Shown: piece after piece, positions 52,497-61,823 of the stretch
Numbering within the stretch: the first letter of the stretch is position 1
How the letters are laid out: each line of letters begins with the position of its first letter
From: Allocoprococcus sp004560705
Lineage (GTDB): Bacteria; Bacillota; Clostridia; Lachnospirales; Lachnospiraceae
Assembly (NCBI RefSeq): GCF_052065755.1
Contig: NZ_JBQHTK010000002.1
Coordinates: 192,986-256,985, forward strand
Length of the DNA: 64,000 nucleotides
Direction: 5' to 3'
Position numbers and translations under genes: made by a program
Notes under the pieces: generated by a model
Seen by the model: the letters and a program-made list of their open reading frames with translations, nothing else
The model's database searches: none
Told to the model about the DNA's origin: nothing

Positions 52497-53554
52497 GAAA
52501 CGAGATAGATATGAAGCAATACGGCCTGTCTGAAACGATTGAAAAAACAGCGGAATGTTTTGAAGATTTGATTGTTTCGCGGGTTATTTCACAGGAAAAG
52601 GGAATCTATCGGCTGGTATCTTCACAGGGAGAAAAATGGGGAGAAATATCGGGCAGATTCCATTATGATGTCCAGGCAAAATCAGAATATCCGGCGGTGG
52701 GCGATTTCGTTATGGCTGACTGGAACAAAAGCGGCGGAAATGCAGTAATCCACCATGTTCTTCCAAGAAAAAGTTGCTTTATCCGAAAAGCTGCCGGTGA
52801 AAAAAATGAGGAGCAGATTGTTGCTGCCAATATCGATACTGTATTCTTGTGTATGTCTCTGAATAATGATTTTAATCTGCGGCGCCTGGAGCGTTATGTA
52901 TCGATTGCATGGAACAGTGGAGCAATGCCGGTTGTTGTGTTGACAAAATCAGACCTGTGCAAGGATCTGGAACAAAAACTGTTCGAAGTATCTTCTGCAG
53001 CAGCGAGTGTGGATGTTTTAGTGACGAACACGATCGATCAAAACGGTTATGAGCAGATTTATCCGTATCTTACTGAAGAAAAGACAATCGCATTGATCGG
53101 TTCGTCCGGTGTCGGAAAGTCTACTTTAATCAATTGCCTGCTGGGTGAAAAGCATTTGGATACAAACGGACTGAGGAATGATGAGAAAGGACGGCACACG
53201 ACAACCCATCGTGAACTGATTCTTCTGCCATCCGGCGGTATGGTGATTGATACACCGGGGATGCGTGAACTGGGAATGTGGGATGCCGGAGACGGAATCG
53301 ATCAGACTTTTTCAGATATCGAGAAATTGGCGCTTAAATGCCGTTTCCGTGATTGTACTCATTCAGGCAGCGAACCGGGATGTGCAGTACAGGAGGCAGT
53401 AGAGCATGGTGAACTACCGATTGAACGGCTCCGCTCCTGGCAGAAGCTGATGAATGAGAATCGGTATGCAGAAGATACACAAGGTTATCTGGCTGAGAAA
53501 AAACAAAAATTTAAAAACATTGCAAAAATCAATAAAAAGAATCGAAAAGGATAA
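52493..53554 (+). CDS. rsgA: ribosome small-subunit-dependent GTPase A
   Basis: Circularly permuted GTPase that acts late in 30S subunit maturation. 353 residues. An OB-fold precedes the permuted G domain: G4 TKSD (VVLTKSDL), G1 GSSGVGKST, G3 DTPGMRELG. A C-terminal zinc finger has CRFRDCTHSGSEPGC. It overlaps the TetR gene by 4 nt and would be controlled with it, which is uncommon for a housekeeping GTPase. It may be a second copy; the usual position of rsgA near a PASTA kinase is not seen here. Confidence 0.92.
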   Translation: MRNEIDMKQYGLSETIEKTAECFEDLIVSRVISQEKGIYRLVSSQGEKWGEISGRFHYDVQAKSEYPAVGDFVMADWNKSGGNAVIHHVLPRKSCFIRKAAGEKNEEQIVAANIDTVFLCMSLNNDFNLRRLERYVSIAWNSGAMPVVVLTKSDLCKDLEQKLFEVSSAAASVDVLVTNTIDQNGYEQIYPYLTEEKTIALIGSSGVGKSTLINCLLGEKHLDTNGLRNDEKGRHTTTHRELILLPSGGMVIDTPGMRELGMWDAGDGIDQTFSDIEKLALKCRFRDCTHSGSEPGCAVQEAVEHGELPIERLRSWQKLMNENRYAEDTQGYLAEKKQKFKNIAKINKKNRKG

Positions 53555-53561
53555 AGAAAAA

Positions 53562-54002
53562 ATGAGCACCAGCAATATTTTAATACGTTTAGAGAGAAAA
53601 GAAGAATATCGGGAAGTAGAAAACTTAGTAAGAGAAAGTTTCTGGAATGCATATCGTCCGGGATGTTATGAGCATTATGTGCTGAATCAGCTCCGGAACG
53701 ATCCGGCGTTTGTTCAGGAACTTGATTTTGTTATGTACCTCAGTACACAGGAAAATGCTCCGGTGGAGCATGCCGATGCGGAGCAGGATGGTAAGCTGAT
53801 TGGGCAGAACATGTTTATGAGAGCAAATATCAAAGCAGATGACGGCAGAACGATTCCTATCATGGCGATGGGGCCAATCTGTATTGCGCCTGAACTGAAA
53901 AGAAAAGGATATGGAAAAATTTTGTTAGACTACTCCTTTGAGAAAGCGAAAGAACTTGGCTGTGGCGCGGTTTGTTTTGAAGGAAACATTGATTTATTTT
54001 AG
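53562..54002 (+). pseudogene. GNAT acetyltransferase, C-terminus truncated
   Basis: Start at ATG 53562, 7 nt after the rsgA stop. The visible 146 residues form most of an acetyltransferase fold, with the acetyl-CoA motif PELKRKGYGKILLDYSF near residue 115. The reading ends at FEGNIDLF, where relatives continue (FEGNIDFYGKSGF type) for some 40 or more residues. The following DNA belongs to an AraC fragment on the other strand, which fits a deletion rather than a natural end. It could still make a short protein. Confidence 0.6.
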
Positions 54003-54029
54003 AACTGGAGGAGATTTATGAAAAATCAG

Positions 54030-54450
54030 GATGCAATACCATTTCCGGACGAACTTAAGCATCTTTTTGAGACGAATTTGGGAAGTCATTTCGTTTTTGG
54101 TCATATCTGTACGTGGCAGTTCGTCTTTGTACGAATATAATGACATGAATATATGACACATATCCTGTAATACATCTAATTCAAAACAATCTGAGAATAC
54201 CTTATCTTTGGGTAAAAAATCGTCTGGGTTTTTCCGATGATATCCCTCCGTCCCATATTTTGATAAAAGCGTATATATGAAACAGTGTTGTTAAAAGATG
54301 CTGATGCCATTCAATATCCGGAGTGAAAATAATATATGGAAGGTCAGAATGATATAAAACTGACAACAGATATTTGTTGTAAATATCGCTGGTTATTGGT
54401 GCAATCAGGGTGCCGGAGAATAAAATATTCGGGCAAATGCAATCTGTCAT
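54030..54450 (-). pseudogene. AraC-type regulator fragment, frameshifted
   Basis: On the - strand, 54450 to about 54205 reads SDIYNKYLLSVLYHSDLPYI and FTPDIEWHQHLLTTLFHIYA. This resembles the segment between the cupin and helix-turn-helix parts of AraC regulators. After a frameshift near 54205 the frame continues FELDVLQDMCHIFMSLYSY and ends in SQIRLKKMLKFV, the usual entry into the DNA-binding domain. That domain and the N-terminal cupin are both missing. It probably was the divergent regulator of the adjacent MFS gene. Identification is by pattern only. Confidence 0.5.
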
Positions 54451-55236
54451 TTCTGTTTTTGTTGATCCAGTGGCATGGCCGGCAATTTATGAAGAACTGG
54501 ATCTACCGGTTTCTTATGTCAGCATAGTATCTATGCTGATTTCAGGAGGAACTGTCATTTCCAGTTTATTGAGTGTCAGGTTAGTAGCAAGGCTGGGAAC
54601 CGAAAAGATTACAGCAATCAGTACAAGCTTAACAGCGGTTGCTTTATTTGGTTTCTCATGTTCGCATAATCTTTTGTGGCTATGTCTTGTGCTATTCCGT
54701 TGGGAATAGGAGCAGGTTCCATTGATACAGCATTAAACAATTATGTTGCACTACACTATTATGCGATGCAGATGAGTTTTCTGCATTGTTTTATGGAATT
54801 GGTGTTTCTCTCAGTCCATATCTGATGTCACTTGCTTTATCAGAGAATATGAACTGGAGAAAGGGATATCGTACGGTCTTTTTCATTCAAATGACTATTG
54901 CAGTTATTACAATTATTACTTTACCGTTGTGGAAGAAAGTCCAGACAGCCCAAACAGATGAAGAAAAAATATTCAAGCTGGCAGATTATAGGTGTCAGTC
55001 TGGGACCGATCTTTCCAAATATGACATATCTAATTCCTAAATTATTTGGTGCGGAGGTCTCACAGTCAGTGATTGGAATACAAATGGCATCTTCCTATCT
55101 TAGTATAATGTTGACACCGGCATTTTTCGGTGTGCTGGCACAAAATATGGGTATCTGTTGTTCTGTACCATTTCTGAGTGTGATGTTTGTAATGATGGCG
55201 GGTATGATAATATATGTTAAATGCATAAAGTCTTAG
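54440..55236 (+). pseudogene. MFS transporter remnant, multiple frameshifts
   Basis: Pieces of one major facilitator transporter in different frames. 54440-54690: AWPAIYEELDLPVSYVSIVS through TAVALFGFSCSHNLLWLCL. A second frame to about 54790: AIPLGIGAGSIDTALNNYVA. Then YGIGVSLSPYLMSLALSENM to LPLWKKVQ near 54950. Then, after loss of the central portion, IGVSLGPIFPNMTYLIPKLF to the end at 55236. The N-terminus is missing. At least three frame changes and one internal deletion make this non-functional. Confidence 0.85.
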
Positions 55237-55237
55237 T

Positions 55238-56080
55238 TTATTCACTTGTTGTTAGATTTTTGTATTTTTTGGGAGGAATACCCACTGTCTTTTTAAAAAC
55301 GGTAATAAAATAATTATAGTCTTTAAAACCACATTGTGCTGATATTTCTGCCAAAGGCAATTCGGATTCCATTAACATTTTTTTTGCTTTTTGGATTCGA
55401 AGATTACGAATATGCTCAGCAATCCCGGTTCCGTAATTCTGACTTGCTATTTCATATAGCTGAGTTTTTCCAATTCCAAATTCATGTGCAATCTGCATGG
55501 CATCGATATCCTCTGTAAAGTGAGATTGAATATATTCATCAATTCGAACAGGGAGCTTCTGACTGCGAAGAGAGGCCATTCGTTCCAGACACAAATATGC
55601 TGCAACCGCTTCCAGAATATGAGAAGCGGAGGTAATATAACTCTCTGTTTTGAGTGGCTGCATGAAACAGGCTTTTTGTAAATCTGACATATTGATTTTG
55701 TAAATCTGACATCTTTTCTTTATTTCTTTCCAACCGATTTCGTGTGACTCATATGCAAATACATTACCAAAAAGAAGATATCCGATGATGATATTTCCCA
55801 TGTAAAGCGGACGGATGCTTTCTGTTAACCCTGCATGACACTGATAGGTATATAATGAATGACGTTTAGCAGCAATTTTGCATGCATTTTCATCACAATG
55901 CTGGCATTCATTTCTGCCAGCTTCATCCGTGCGAATTATCTGGCAAAAAGGCGCAATATTTTCAGGATATGCAGCGAGTTCATGAAAATTCTCGTCAAAT
56001 ATTGTGATACGAATCTGTGTAAGGTTATAAAAATCTTTTAACAAAGCATTCAGCTTTGTAATGTCAAAAGTTGATATCAT
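55238..56080 (-). CDS. AraC family regulator with PocR sensory domain
   Basis: 280 residues. The N-terminal PocR domain (about residues 5-165) has the Cys-rich segment CQIIRTDEAGRNECQHCDEN and YQCHAGLTESIRPLY. The C-terminal AraC double helix-turn-helix is about 180-278 (IAHEFGIGKTQLYEIASQNY and AEISAQCGFKDYNYFITVF). PocR domains sense small metabolites such as propanediol or sugars in characterised cases. It is divergent from the sugar operon starting at 56217, which it probably activates. Intact, unlike its neighbours on the left. Confidence 0.92.
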   Translation of the reverse strand: MISTFDITKLNALLKDFYNLTQIRITIFDENFHELAAYPENIAPFCQIIRTDEAGRNECQHCDENACKIAAKRHSLYTYQCHAGLTESIRPLYMGNIIIGYLLFGNVFAYESHEIGWKEIKKRCQIYKINMSDLQKACFMQPLKTESYITSASHILEAVAAYLCLERMASLRSQKLPVRIDEYIQSHFTEDIDAMQIAHEFGIGKTQLYEIASQNYGTGIAEHIRNLRIQKAKKMLMESELPLAEISAQCGFKDYNYFITVFKKTVGIPPKKYKNLTTSE

Positions 56081-56216
56081 ACTGAATCTCCATTCTTTTT
56101 TTTGATTCTAGCATATCTGCGAACAAATTCAAAGTAAAAAGAACATACTTCTATATAAAAACAGAAAAAAAGAGGATAGTATTTATAGTACTAAGAAGAT
56201 AAGGAGGATAACGAAT

Positions 56217-57083
56217 ATGTTAGCAACATTAAACGACGTAATGAAGATTGCAGAGGAAAAAAAGATAGCTGTTGGATCCTTTAATACGCCAAACCTCGAA
56301 GCGCTTCAAGCAGTAATTGAAGCGGCGGAGGAACTGGATTTACCGGTTATCATTCAGTTTGCACAGTGTCACGAACCGTGGATTCCACTTGCTATGATTG
56401 GACCAATTATGGTTAATGTAGCGAAAAAATCCAAAGTTCCGGTATGTGTTCATCTGGATCATGGTGAGACCCTGGAATATTTGCAACAGGCACTTGATAT
56501 GGGATTTACATCAATTATGTATGATGGATCCACACTTTCCTATGAAGAAAATCTGGAGAATACAAAAAGAGCAGTTGCCATGGCAACTAAGACAGGGGCT
56601 TCGGTAGAGGCAGAGCTTGGCTCTATGGGAAGAAGAGAGTCTGGTGCTGGGGATGACAGTGGTGAGAACGATGACACCAAGATCTATACAGACCCGCATC
56701 AGGCGAAAGTATTCGTTGAAAAGACAGGAATTGATGCGCTTGCCTGCTCTTTTGGTACAACACACGGCATTTACTTAACACAGCCGAAACTGGATTTTGA
56801 TGTAGTAAAAAATGTACGTGCGCTGACAGAACAGATTCCGATTGTAATGCATGGAGGATCCGGAGTGAGCAGAGAGGATTATCGAAAAGCCATCGAAGCC
56901 GGGACAAGGAAAGTAAACTATTTTACTTATATGGACAAGTCCGGTGGTAATGCGGTAGCGGAATATGTAAACAGCGTAAAAGAAGGAGAACCATTGTTTT
57001 TCTCGTCTGCGTCCATGGCGGCAAGGGATGCAATGAAAGAAAATGTAAAAGCAGCAATGAAAATGTTTGCATTAATGGATTAA
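56217..57083 (+). CDS. class II fructose-bisphosphate aldolase family protein
   Basis: Zinc-dependent aldolase that splits a ketose phosphate to DHAP and an aldehyde. 288 residues. The zinc-binding motif is VCVHLDHGETLEY; the catalytic/metal segments EAELGSMG, HGIY and IVMHGGSGVS with NYFTYMD are in the expected order. It is related to tagatose- or fructose-bisphosphate aldolases; stereochemistry cannot be read from sequence. ATG 56217 follows AAGGAGGATAACGAAT. First gene of a four-gene sugar operon, 18 nt before the isomerase gene. Confidence 0.92.
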   Translation: MLATLNDVMKIAEEKKIAVGSFNTPNLEALQAVIEAAEELDLPVIIQFAQCHEPWIPLAMIGPIMVNVAKKSKVPVCVHLDHGETLEYLQQALDMGFTSIMYDGSTLSYEENLENTKRAVAMATKTGASVEAELGSMGRRESGAGDDSGENDDTKIYTDPHQAKVFVEKTGIDALACSFGTTHGIYLTQPKLDFDVVKNVRALTEQIPIVMHGGSGVSREDYRKAIEAGTRKVNYFTYMDKSGGNAVAEYVNSVKEGEPLFFSSASMAARDAMKENVKAAMKMFALMD

Positions 57084-57101
57084 GAAAAAGGAGAAGCGAA
57101 A

Positions 57102-58505
57102 ATGAGAAAAAAGATGACATTTGCACTAGCATTTTGTAACCGTGGATTTATGCCGGGAGAACTGATTTACGGAGCAAGAGAAGATATGATTAAGGCTGTC
57201 ACGGATGCGGGGTATGACTACATTGCCATGGATGCGGAACTGACCAGGTATGGCGGGATCGAAACGAGAGATGAAGGACTTCTCTATGCAAAATGGTTAA
57301 AGGAACATGAGGGAGAATATGATGGAGTAATCTTTTCTATGCCGATTTTTGCAGATGAGAACGGGGCAATCACGGCACTGCAGGATGCGGGGGTTCCGAT
57401 TCTGATGCAGGCTTATCCGGATGAAATTGGTAAGATGGATTTTGCTCACAGAAGAGATGCATACTGCGGAAAATTCTCTGTTACAGATGTATTTACCCAG
57501 TATAACGTACCTTTTACTGTTATGAAGCCGCATGTCGTACATCCGTTATCGAAAGCATTTGCACAGAATTTAAGAGACTTCGCGGCAATCTGTCGTGTGG
57601 TAAATGGAATGAAACGATTCAATGTGGGATGCATCGGAGCAAGAACGACTGCGTTTAAGACCGTTCGTTTCGATGAAATCACGTTACAGAAATACGGAAT
57701 CAATGTGGAATCCTTTGATCTCTCCGAGTTGATCTATAAGGTAGAGCATAAGGCAGACGACGATGCGGCAGTTGCGGAAAAAATCAAAGTTCTGGAGAAT
57801 TACACAGATTTTACAAGAGTGCCGGAAGCCAATAAACTAATGCTTGCAAAAATATCTGTTGTAATTGATGAATATATTGATGAATACCATCTGGATGCCC
57901 TGACTTTGCGCTGCTGGAATGAGATGGAGACCTATATGAGGGTATGTCCGTGTGTCCTGTTAAGTGAATTAAATGACAGAGGTATTGTTGCTTCCTGTGA
58001 GATTGATATGTGTTCCGCGCTGACCATGCGTGCCATGAATCTTGCAAGCGAAGAGCCGACCGCTGTACTGGATTGGAATAATAACTATGGTGATGATGAG
58101 AATAAGGTGATCTTATTCCACTGCGGACCAGTTGCCCAAAGCTTAATGACGGAAAAAGGAACAGTTACTGAGCATAAGATGTTTGCAAAAAGTGATCCGG
58201 GTTCCGGATGGGGATGTAACGAAGGAAGAATTAAGGCATTCCCAACTACTATCTCTAACTGCCAGACCAAGGACGGTAAAATTATTGTGTATGCAAGTGA
58301 GGCGCAGTTTACAGATGATCCGATTGAAGATGCATTCTTCGGCTGCGGCGGTGTTTATGAAATTCCGGATTTGCAGAATAAGCTGATTAAACTTGCAAGG
58401 GGAGGTTTCAAACATCACACTTCGGTAGGTGTTGGTCACATGAAAGAAATCTTAAAAGAGGCATTTACCACCTATCTTGGATATGAATGGGTAGATATCG
58501 ATTAG
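57102..58505 (+). CDS. L-fucose/L-arabinose isomerase family protein
   Basis: 467 residues of the fucose/arabinose isomerase superfamily (COG2407 type), expected to convert an aldose to a ketose with a divalent metal. Plausible metal ligands lie around RCWNEMETYM (Glu), ASCEIDMCSALTMRA (Glu/Asp) and LFHCGPVAQSL (His). It is more divergent than standard FucI or AraA and the substrate is unknown. Ribosome site AAAGGAGAAGCGAAA. It lies between the aldolase and kinase genes, giving an isomerase-kinase-aldolase set. Confidence 0.87.
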   Translation: MRKKMTFALAFCNRGFMPGELIYGAREDMIKAVTDAGYDYIAMDAELTRYGGIETRDEGLLYAKWLKEHEGEYDGVIFSMPIFADENGAITALQDAGVPILMQAYPDEIGKMDFAHRRDAYCGKFSVTDVFTQYNVPFTVMKPHVVHPLSKAFAQNLRDFAAICRVVNGMKRFNVGCIGARTTAFKTVRFDEITLQKYGINVESFDLSELIYKVEHKADDDAAVAEKIKVLENYTDFTRVPEANKLMLAKISVVIDEYIDEYHLDALTLRCWNEMETYMRVCPCVLLSELNDRGIVASCEIDMCSALTMRAMNLASEEPTAVLDWNNNYGDDENKVILFHCGPVAQSLMTEKGTVTEHKMFAKSDPGSGWGCNEGRIKAFPTTISNCQTKDGKIIVYASEAQFTDDPIEDAFFGCGGVYEIPDLQNKLIKLARGGFKHHTSVGVGHMKEILKEAFTTYLGYEWVDID

Positions 58506-58517
58506 GAGGAATGTGGC

Positions 58518-60017
58518 ATGAAAATTGCAGGATTGGATATCGGCACGACAGGCTGCAAATGTACGGTCTTTGATGAGAATGGGAAATATCTGGACAAGGC
58601 ATATCGGGACTATCCGGTAAAGCGGACGGTTGGAGGGCATGAAATTGACATTTCTGCTGTGATGGACGGGGTCTATGCTTCCATTCGGGAGATGGCGGAA
58701 AAATACCCGGATATTGCGGGGATCGGTGTTACCAGTTTTGGAGAGACTTTTGTCTGTGTGGATGAGACGGGAGAACCGCTTCACCCGGCCATGCTTTATA
58801 CGGATCCGAGGGGAAAGGAAGAGTGCCGGGAGCTGGCTGAAAAGCTTGGAGAGCGGGAGATTGCGAATATTACCGGTCTCCGTCCGCATGAAATGTACAG
58901 CATTTCCAAAATTATGTGGATCAAGAAGAATCAGCCGGAGGTATATTCTTCTGCCCGTAAGATTTTTTTGATGGAAGATTATGTGGTCTATCATCTGACG
59001 GGAAATGCACAGATTGATTATTCCCTTGCCACCAGAACGATGGCATTTGATATCCGAAACCTCTGCTGGAGTCGAGAAATATTTGAGGCGGCAGGAATTG
59101 ATATGGGGCTGATGGCAAAGCCGGTATCGACCGGAACTGTTGCCGGGACGATCAGTCTGGCAGCAGTACAAAAGACGGGACTTTGCGGGGATACAAAAGT
59201 AGTTTCTGTGAGTCACGATCAGGTATCAGCAGCTGTAGGAGCAGGTGCTTTTGATGGCTCTGTAGCCGTGGATGGGGCCGGAACAGTAGAATGCCTTACT
59301 CCGGTGTATGATCAGATACCAGACATCGACGTGATGTATCAAGGATATTTTTCTGTAGTGCCTTACGTGATACCGGGAAAATATGTAGCATATGCATTTT
59401 CCTACACTGGGGGAGCCCTGATGCAGTGGTGTACGGAGACACTGGCAAAAAAAGAAATGCAGTTGGCGAAAGAACAGGGGATTTCTGTCAATGAGTATCT
59501 GGAACAGGCTTATGCGTCTCAGAAAGAAGCGATTCCAAGCGGGCTTCTGGTGCTGCCTCATTTTGCAGGCGCTGCAACCCCTTATATGGATACCGGTTCT
59601 AAAGGGGCTGTTTTGGGGCTTACAACGGCAACGACGACAGCTGATATTTACCGCGGTTGTATGGAAGGCGTTGTCTATGAAATGTATCTGAATATGCAAG
59701 CACTTCAGGGTTCAGGAATCCGGTTTGAAAAAATCCACGCCACCGGCGGTGGAGCCCATTCTGAAGAATGGATGCAGATGAAGGCAGATATGCTGAATGT
59801 GCCTATGGTTGCATTGAAAACTGTAGATGCAGGAACGGTAGGAAGTGCTATGCTTACTGGAATTGCGATAGGACTTTTTCACGATTTGCAGGATGCCGCG
59901 TTTCATATGGTGGAAGAAATTAAAACTTATGAACCAAGACCGGCAATGCATGAAAAGTATATGAGAATCTATGAAAAATATCAAAATGTATATCAGGCAG
60001 TCAGACCACTCATGTAG
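58518..60017 (+). CDS. FGGY family carbohydrate kinase
   Basis: 499 residues, sugar kinase of the xylulokinase/gluconokinase group. N-terminal ATPase motif LDIGTTGCKCTVFDENG, the central GVTSFGETFVCVDE, and C-terminal IHATGGGAHSEEWMQ with the nucleotide-binding glycines. It would phosphorylate the ketose produced by the isomerase. AGGAGGAATGTGGC precedes ATG 58518, 12 nt after the isomerase gene. Substrate unknown. Confidence 0.92.
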   Translation: MKIAGLDIGTTGCKCTVFDENGKYLDKAYRDYPVKRTVGGHEIDISAVMDGVYASIREMAEKYPDIAGIGVTSFGETFVCVDETGEPLHPAMLYTDPRGKEECRELAEKLGEREIANITGLRPHEMYSISKIMWIKKNQPEVYSSARKIFLMEDYVVYHLTGNAQIDYSLATRTMAFDIRNLCWSREIFEAAGIDMGLMAKPVSTGTVAGTISLAAVQKTGLCGDTKVVSVSHDQVSAAVGAGAFDGSVAVDGAGTVECLTPVYDQIPDIDVMYQGYFSVVPYVIPGKYVAYAFSYTGGALMQWCTETLAKKEMQLAKEQGISVNEYLEQAYASQKEAIPSGLLVLPHFAGAATPYMDTGSKGAVLGLTTATTTADIYRGCMEGVVYEMYLNMQALQGSGIRFEKIHATGGGAHSEEWMQMKADMLNVPMVALKTVDAGTVGSAMLTGIAIGLFHDLQDAAFHMVEEIKTYEPRPAMHEKYMRIYEKYQNVYQAVRPLM

Positions 60018-60050
60018 TGGTACAGTCTGTCCGGGAAAGGTGAAGAGAAA

Positions 60051-61028
60051 ATGAATCCATATATAGGACATGACACACAGTTGTATGGAGTAGAAGAACA
60101 TCGTCTTATAGGGGGAAAAGGTGACGGTATGCGTCTCTTTGAAGTGAATAATGGAAAGGGGCTTATGCTCACTATTTCGCCTGACAGATGCGGTGATATT
60201 ACCAGATTGCGTTTTAAGGGAATCAATATGAGCTACCTGTCTCCTTGCGGATATGCAGCACCGGCTTATTATGACAGTATCGGAGTAAACTGGCTGAAGA
60301 CCTTTACGGCTGGCTTTCTTACCACTTGCGGACTACAGGCAGTGGGCTCTCCATGCATGGATGAAGGAGAAGAACTTCCACTCCATGGTTCTATCGGTAA
60401 TCAGCCCTGTGAGCAGGCCTACTGGACCGAAGACGAAGCCGGTCTTGTTATTCATACCGCAGTAAAAGATGAGACCATTTTTGGCAGAAAACTCCGGATG
60501 GAACGTAAAATTCAGGTTTCTACTAGGGAAAATTCCTTCGAGATCTGTGATACGATCTGCAATACAGGAGATAAAATAGAGCCTGTTGAGATTCTGTATC
60601 ACATGAATATGGGATATCCATTGCTGGACGAAGACAGCATTGTGAAAATACCAGCGGCAGAGGTACTGCCAAGGGATGATCATGCCGCAGAGGACATAGA
60701 AAATTGGATGCATATGGAGAAACCGACAGTCGGATATCAGGAACGCTGTTATTATCATAAGTTTGCAGATGAGGCAGGAAGAGCTTCTATCTTTCAGCCG
60801 AAACTGGGAATAGGACTGAGTATTTCTTTTGACGCAACGGAACTGGACGGGTTTGTGGAATGGAAGATGATGGGAGTCAGAGATTATGTGCTTGGTCTGG
60901 AATGCGGCAACTGTTACCCGGACGGTCGCGATGTAATGAGAAAAGCCGGAATGTTGAAATTCCTGAGTCCTGGAGAAAAGAAAACATATAATGTAAAAAT
61001 CACCATGATAGATTTATGTGAAAAATAA
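60051..61028 (+). CDS. DUF4432 aldose-epimerase-like protein
   Basis: 325 residues with the galactose mutarotase-like beta-sandwich of DUF4432. Seen: LMLTISPDRCGDITRLRFKG, TTCGLQAVGSPCMDEGEELP, LHGSIGNQP, and YHMNMGYPLLDE with the likely catalytic His. Such proteins are thought to interconvert anomers or epimers of sugars; the substrate is unknown. It starts 33 nt after the kinase gene and ends the operon ahead of a bidirectional terminator. It probably prepares the sugar for the isomerase. Confidence 0.87.
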   Translation: MNPYIGHDTQLYGVEEHRLIGGKGDGMRLFEVNNGKGLMLTISPDRCGDITRLRFKGINMSYLSPCGYAAPAYYDSIGVNWLKTFTAGFLTTCGLQAVGSPCMDEGEELPLHGSIGNQPCEQAYWTEDEAGLVIHTAVKDETIFGRKLRMERKIQVSTRENSFEICDTICNTGDKIEPVEILYHMNMGYPLLDEDSIVKIPAAEVLPRDDHAAEDIENWMHMEKPTVGYQERCYYHKFADEAGRASIFQPKLGIGLSISFDATELDGFVEWKMMGVRDYVLGLECGNCYPDGRDVMRKAGMLKFLSPGEKKTYNVKITMIDLCEK

Positions 61029-61044
61029 AAGTGATGAAAGATTG

Positions 61045-61086
61045 AAAAGCCATGTACAGGAATAAAAGTCCGTATATGGCTTTTTA
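61045..61086. terminator. bidirectional terminator between sugar operon and AraC fragment
   Basis: Thirteen-base stem AAAAGCCATGTAC / GTATATGGCTTTT with wobble pairs, flanked by T on the + side and A on the other. It separates converging units. Confidence 0.8.
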
Positions 61087-61530
61087 GATGTCAAGGGTTT
61101 TGTTTCGTAGTTTTTCCCGATACTGTTTGGGAGTCATATGATAATACTGGTCGAAAACCTTATAGAAATGTGCCCGGTTGGAGAAATGCAGTTTCTCTGT
61201 AATTTGTGAGATACTCATTTGGGTACTGCATAACACGGTTTCAGCGGCAGCCATGGTAAAGGTCATACTGTATTTAAAAAGGCTTTTTCCTGTTGCTTTT
61301 TTCACTATTCTTCCGATGTATGAGCCATCATAATTAAGAATCTGTGCAAGCTCATGATTCGTAATCCGCCCGTTTCGTTCTTCCAGAATCTGGTCAATAC
61401 GGGCCATAAGTAAGGAATCCATTCGTGCTCTGGTTGTGACATGTTCTACATGATAATAACGTGAATCGGATAAAATAAAAATGCAAATCCATACATTGTA
61501 AATGGTTTGATCAGCCAGTTGATAATCCAT
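61084..61530 (-). pseudogene. AraC regulator, N-terminus lost
   Basis: The - strand frame encodes an AraC DNA-binding domain with both helix-turn-helix motifs (ITNHELAQILNYDGSYIGRI and SISQITEKLHFSNRAHFYKV, ending TPKQYREKLRNK). The sensory domain expected in front is absent. The DNA upstream is acr3 read in another frame, so the first 25 or so residues are not native. This is best explained by a deletion that joined acr3 to araC. A free DNA-binding domain might still be made from ATG 61422 (MDSLLM), which is uncertain. Confidence 0.75.
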
Positions 61531-61808
61531 GTGACAAACAGACCTTTTGGGTTTTTACCGACGTTTTGTATACTCCGAAAATCTACTTTCAGCATCATGG
61601 GATAGATCATAACCCAGATTAGCACAGCCATTGGAATAGAAATTCTTGCATATTCAAATTTGTTTGAAAATGCAGGAAGTGCAGGGGCAAAATGTCCTAG
61701 AAGGACACCTACGATCATACAAAGGAACACCCACACTGTCAGGTAGCGTTGGAAAAAATTAATACCTGTATTTTTTTCTTCTTTTATTATGATTTTATAC
61801 CTCCTCAT
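61446..61808 (-). pseudogene. acr3: ACR3 arsenite efflux transporter, N-terminal third only
   Basis: The visible 120 residues match the start of ACR3 permeases: INFFQRYLTVWVFLCMIVGV, SIPMAVLIWVMIYPMMLKVD and NPKGLFVTWIINWLIKPFTM. After FAFLF the frame runs into AraC DNA and stops; full ACR3 is about 350 residues. GAGGAGG lies inside the apparent frame and the ATG, TTG or GTG expected behind it is missing, so initiation may be lost as well. Arsenite export by this gene is not expected. Confidence 0.88.
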
Positions 61809-61823
61809 CCAGCAATTGATTTT

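Noticed and set aside
54018..54140. A 40-codon + strand reading frame with a good GGAGGAG site.
   Set aside because: The opposite strand reads as an AraC fragment through the same bases, and the 40-residue product resembles nothing known. The ribosome site is likely chance.
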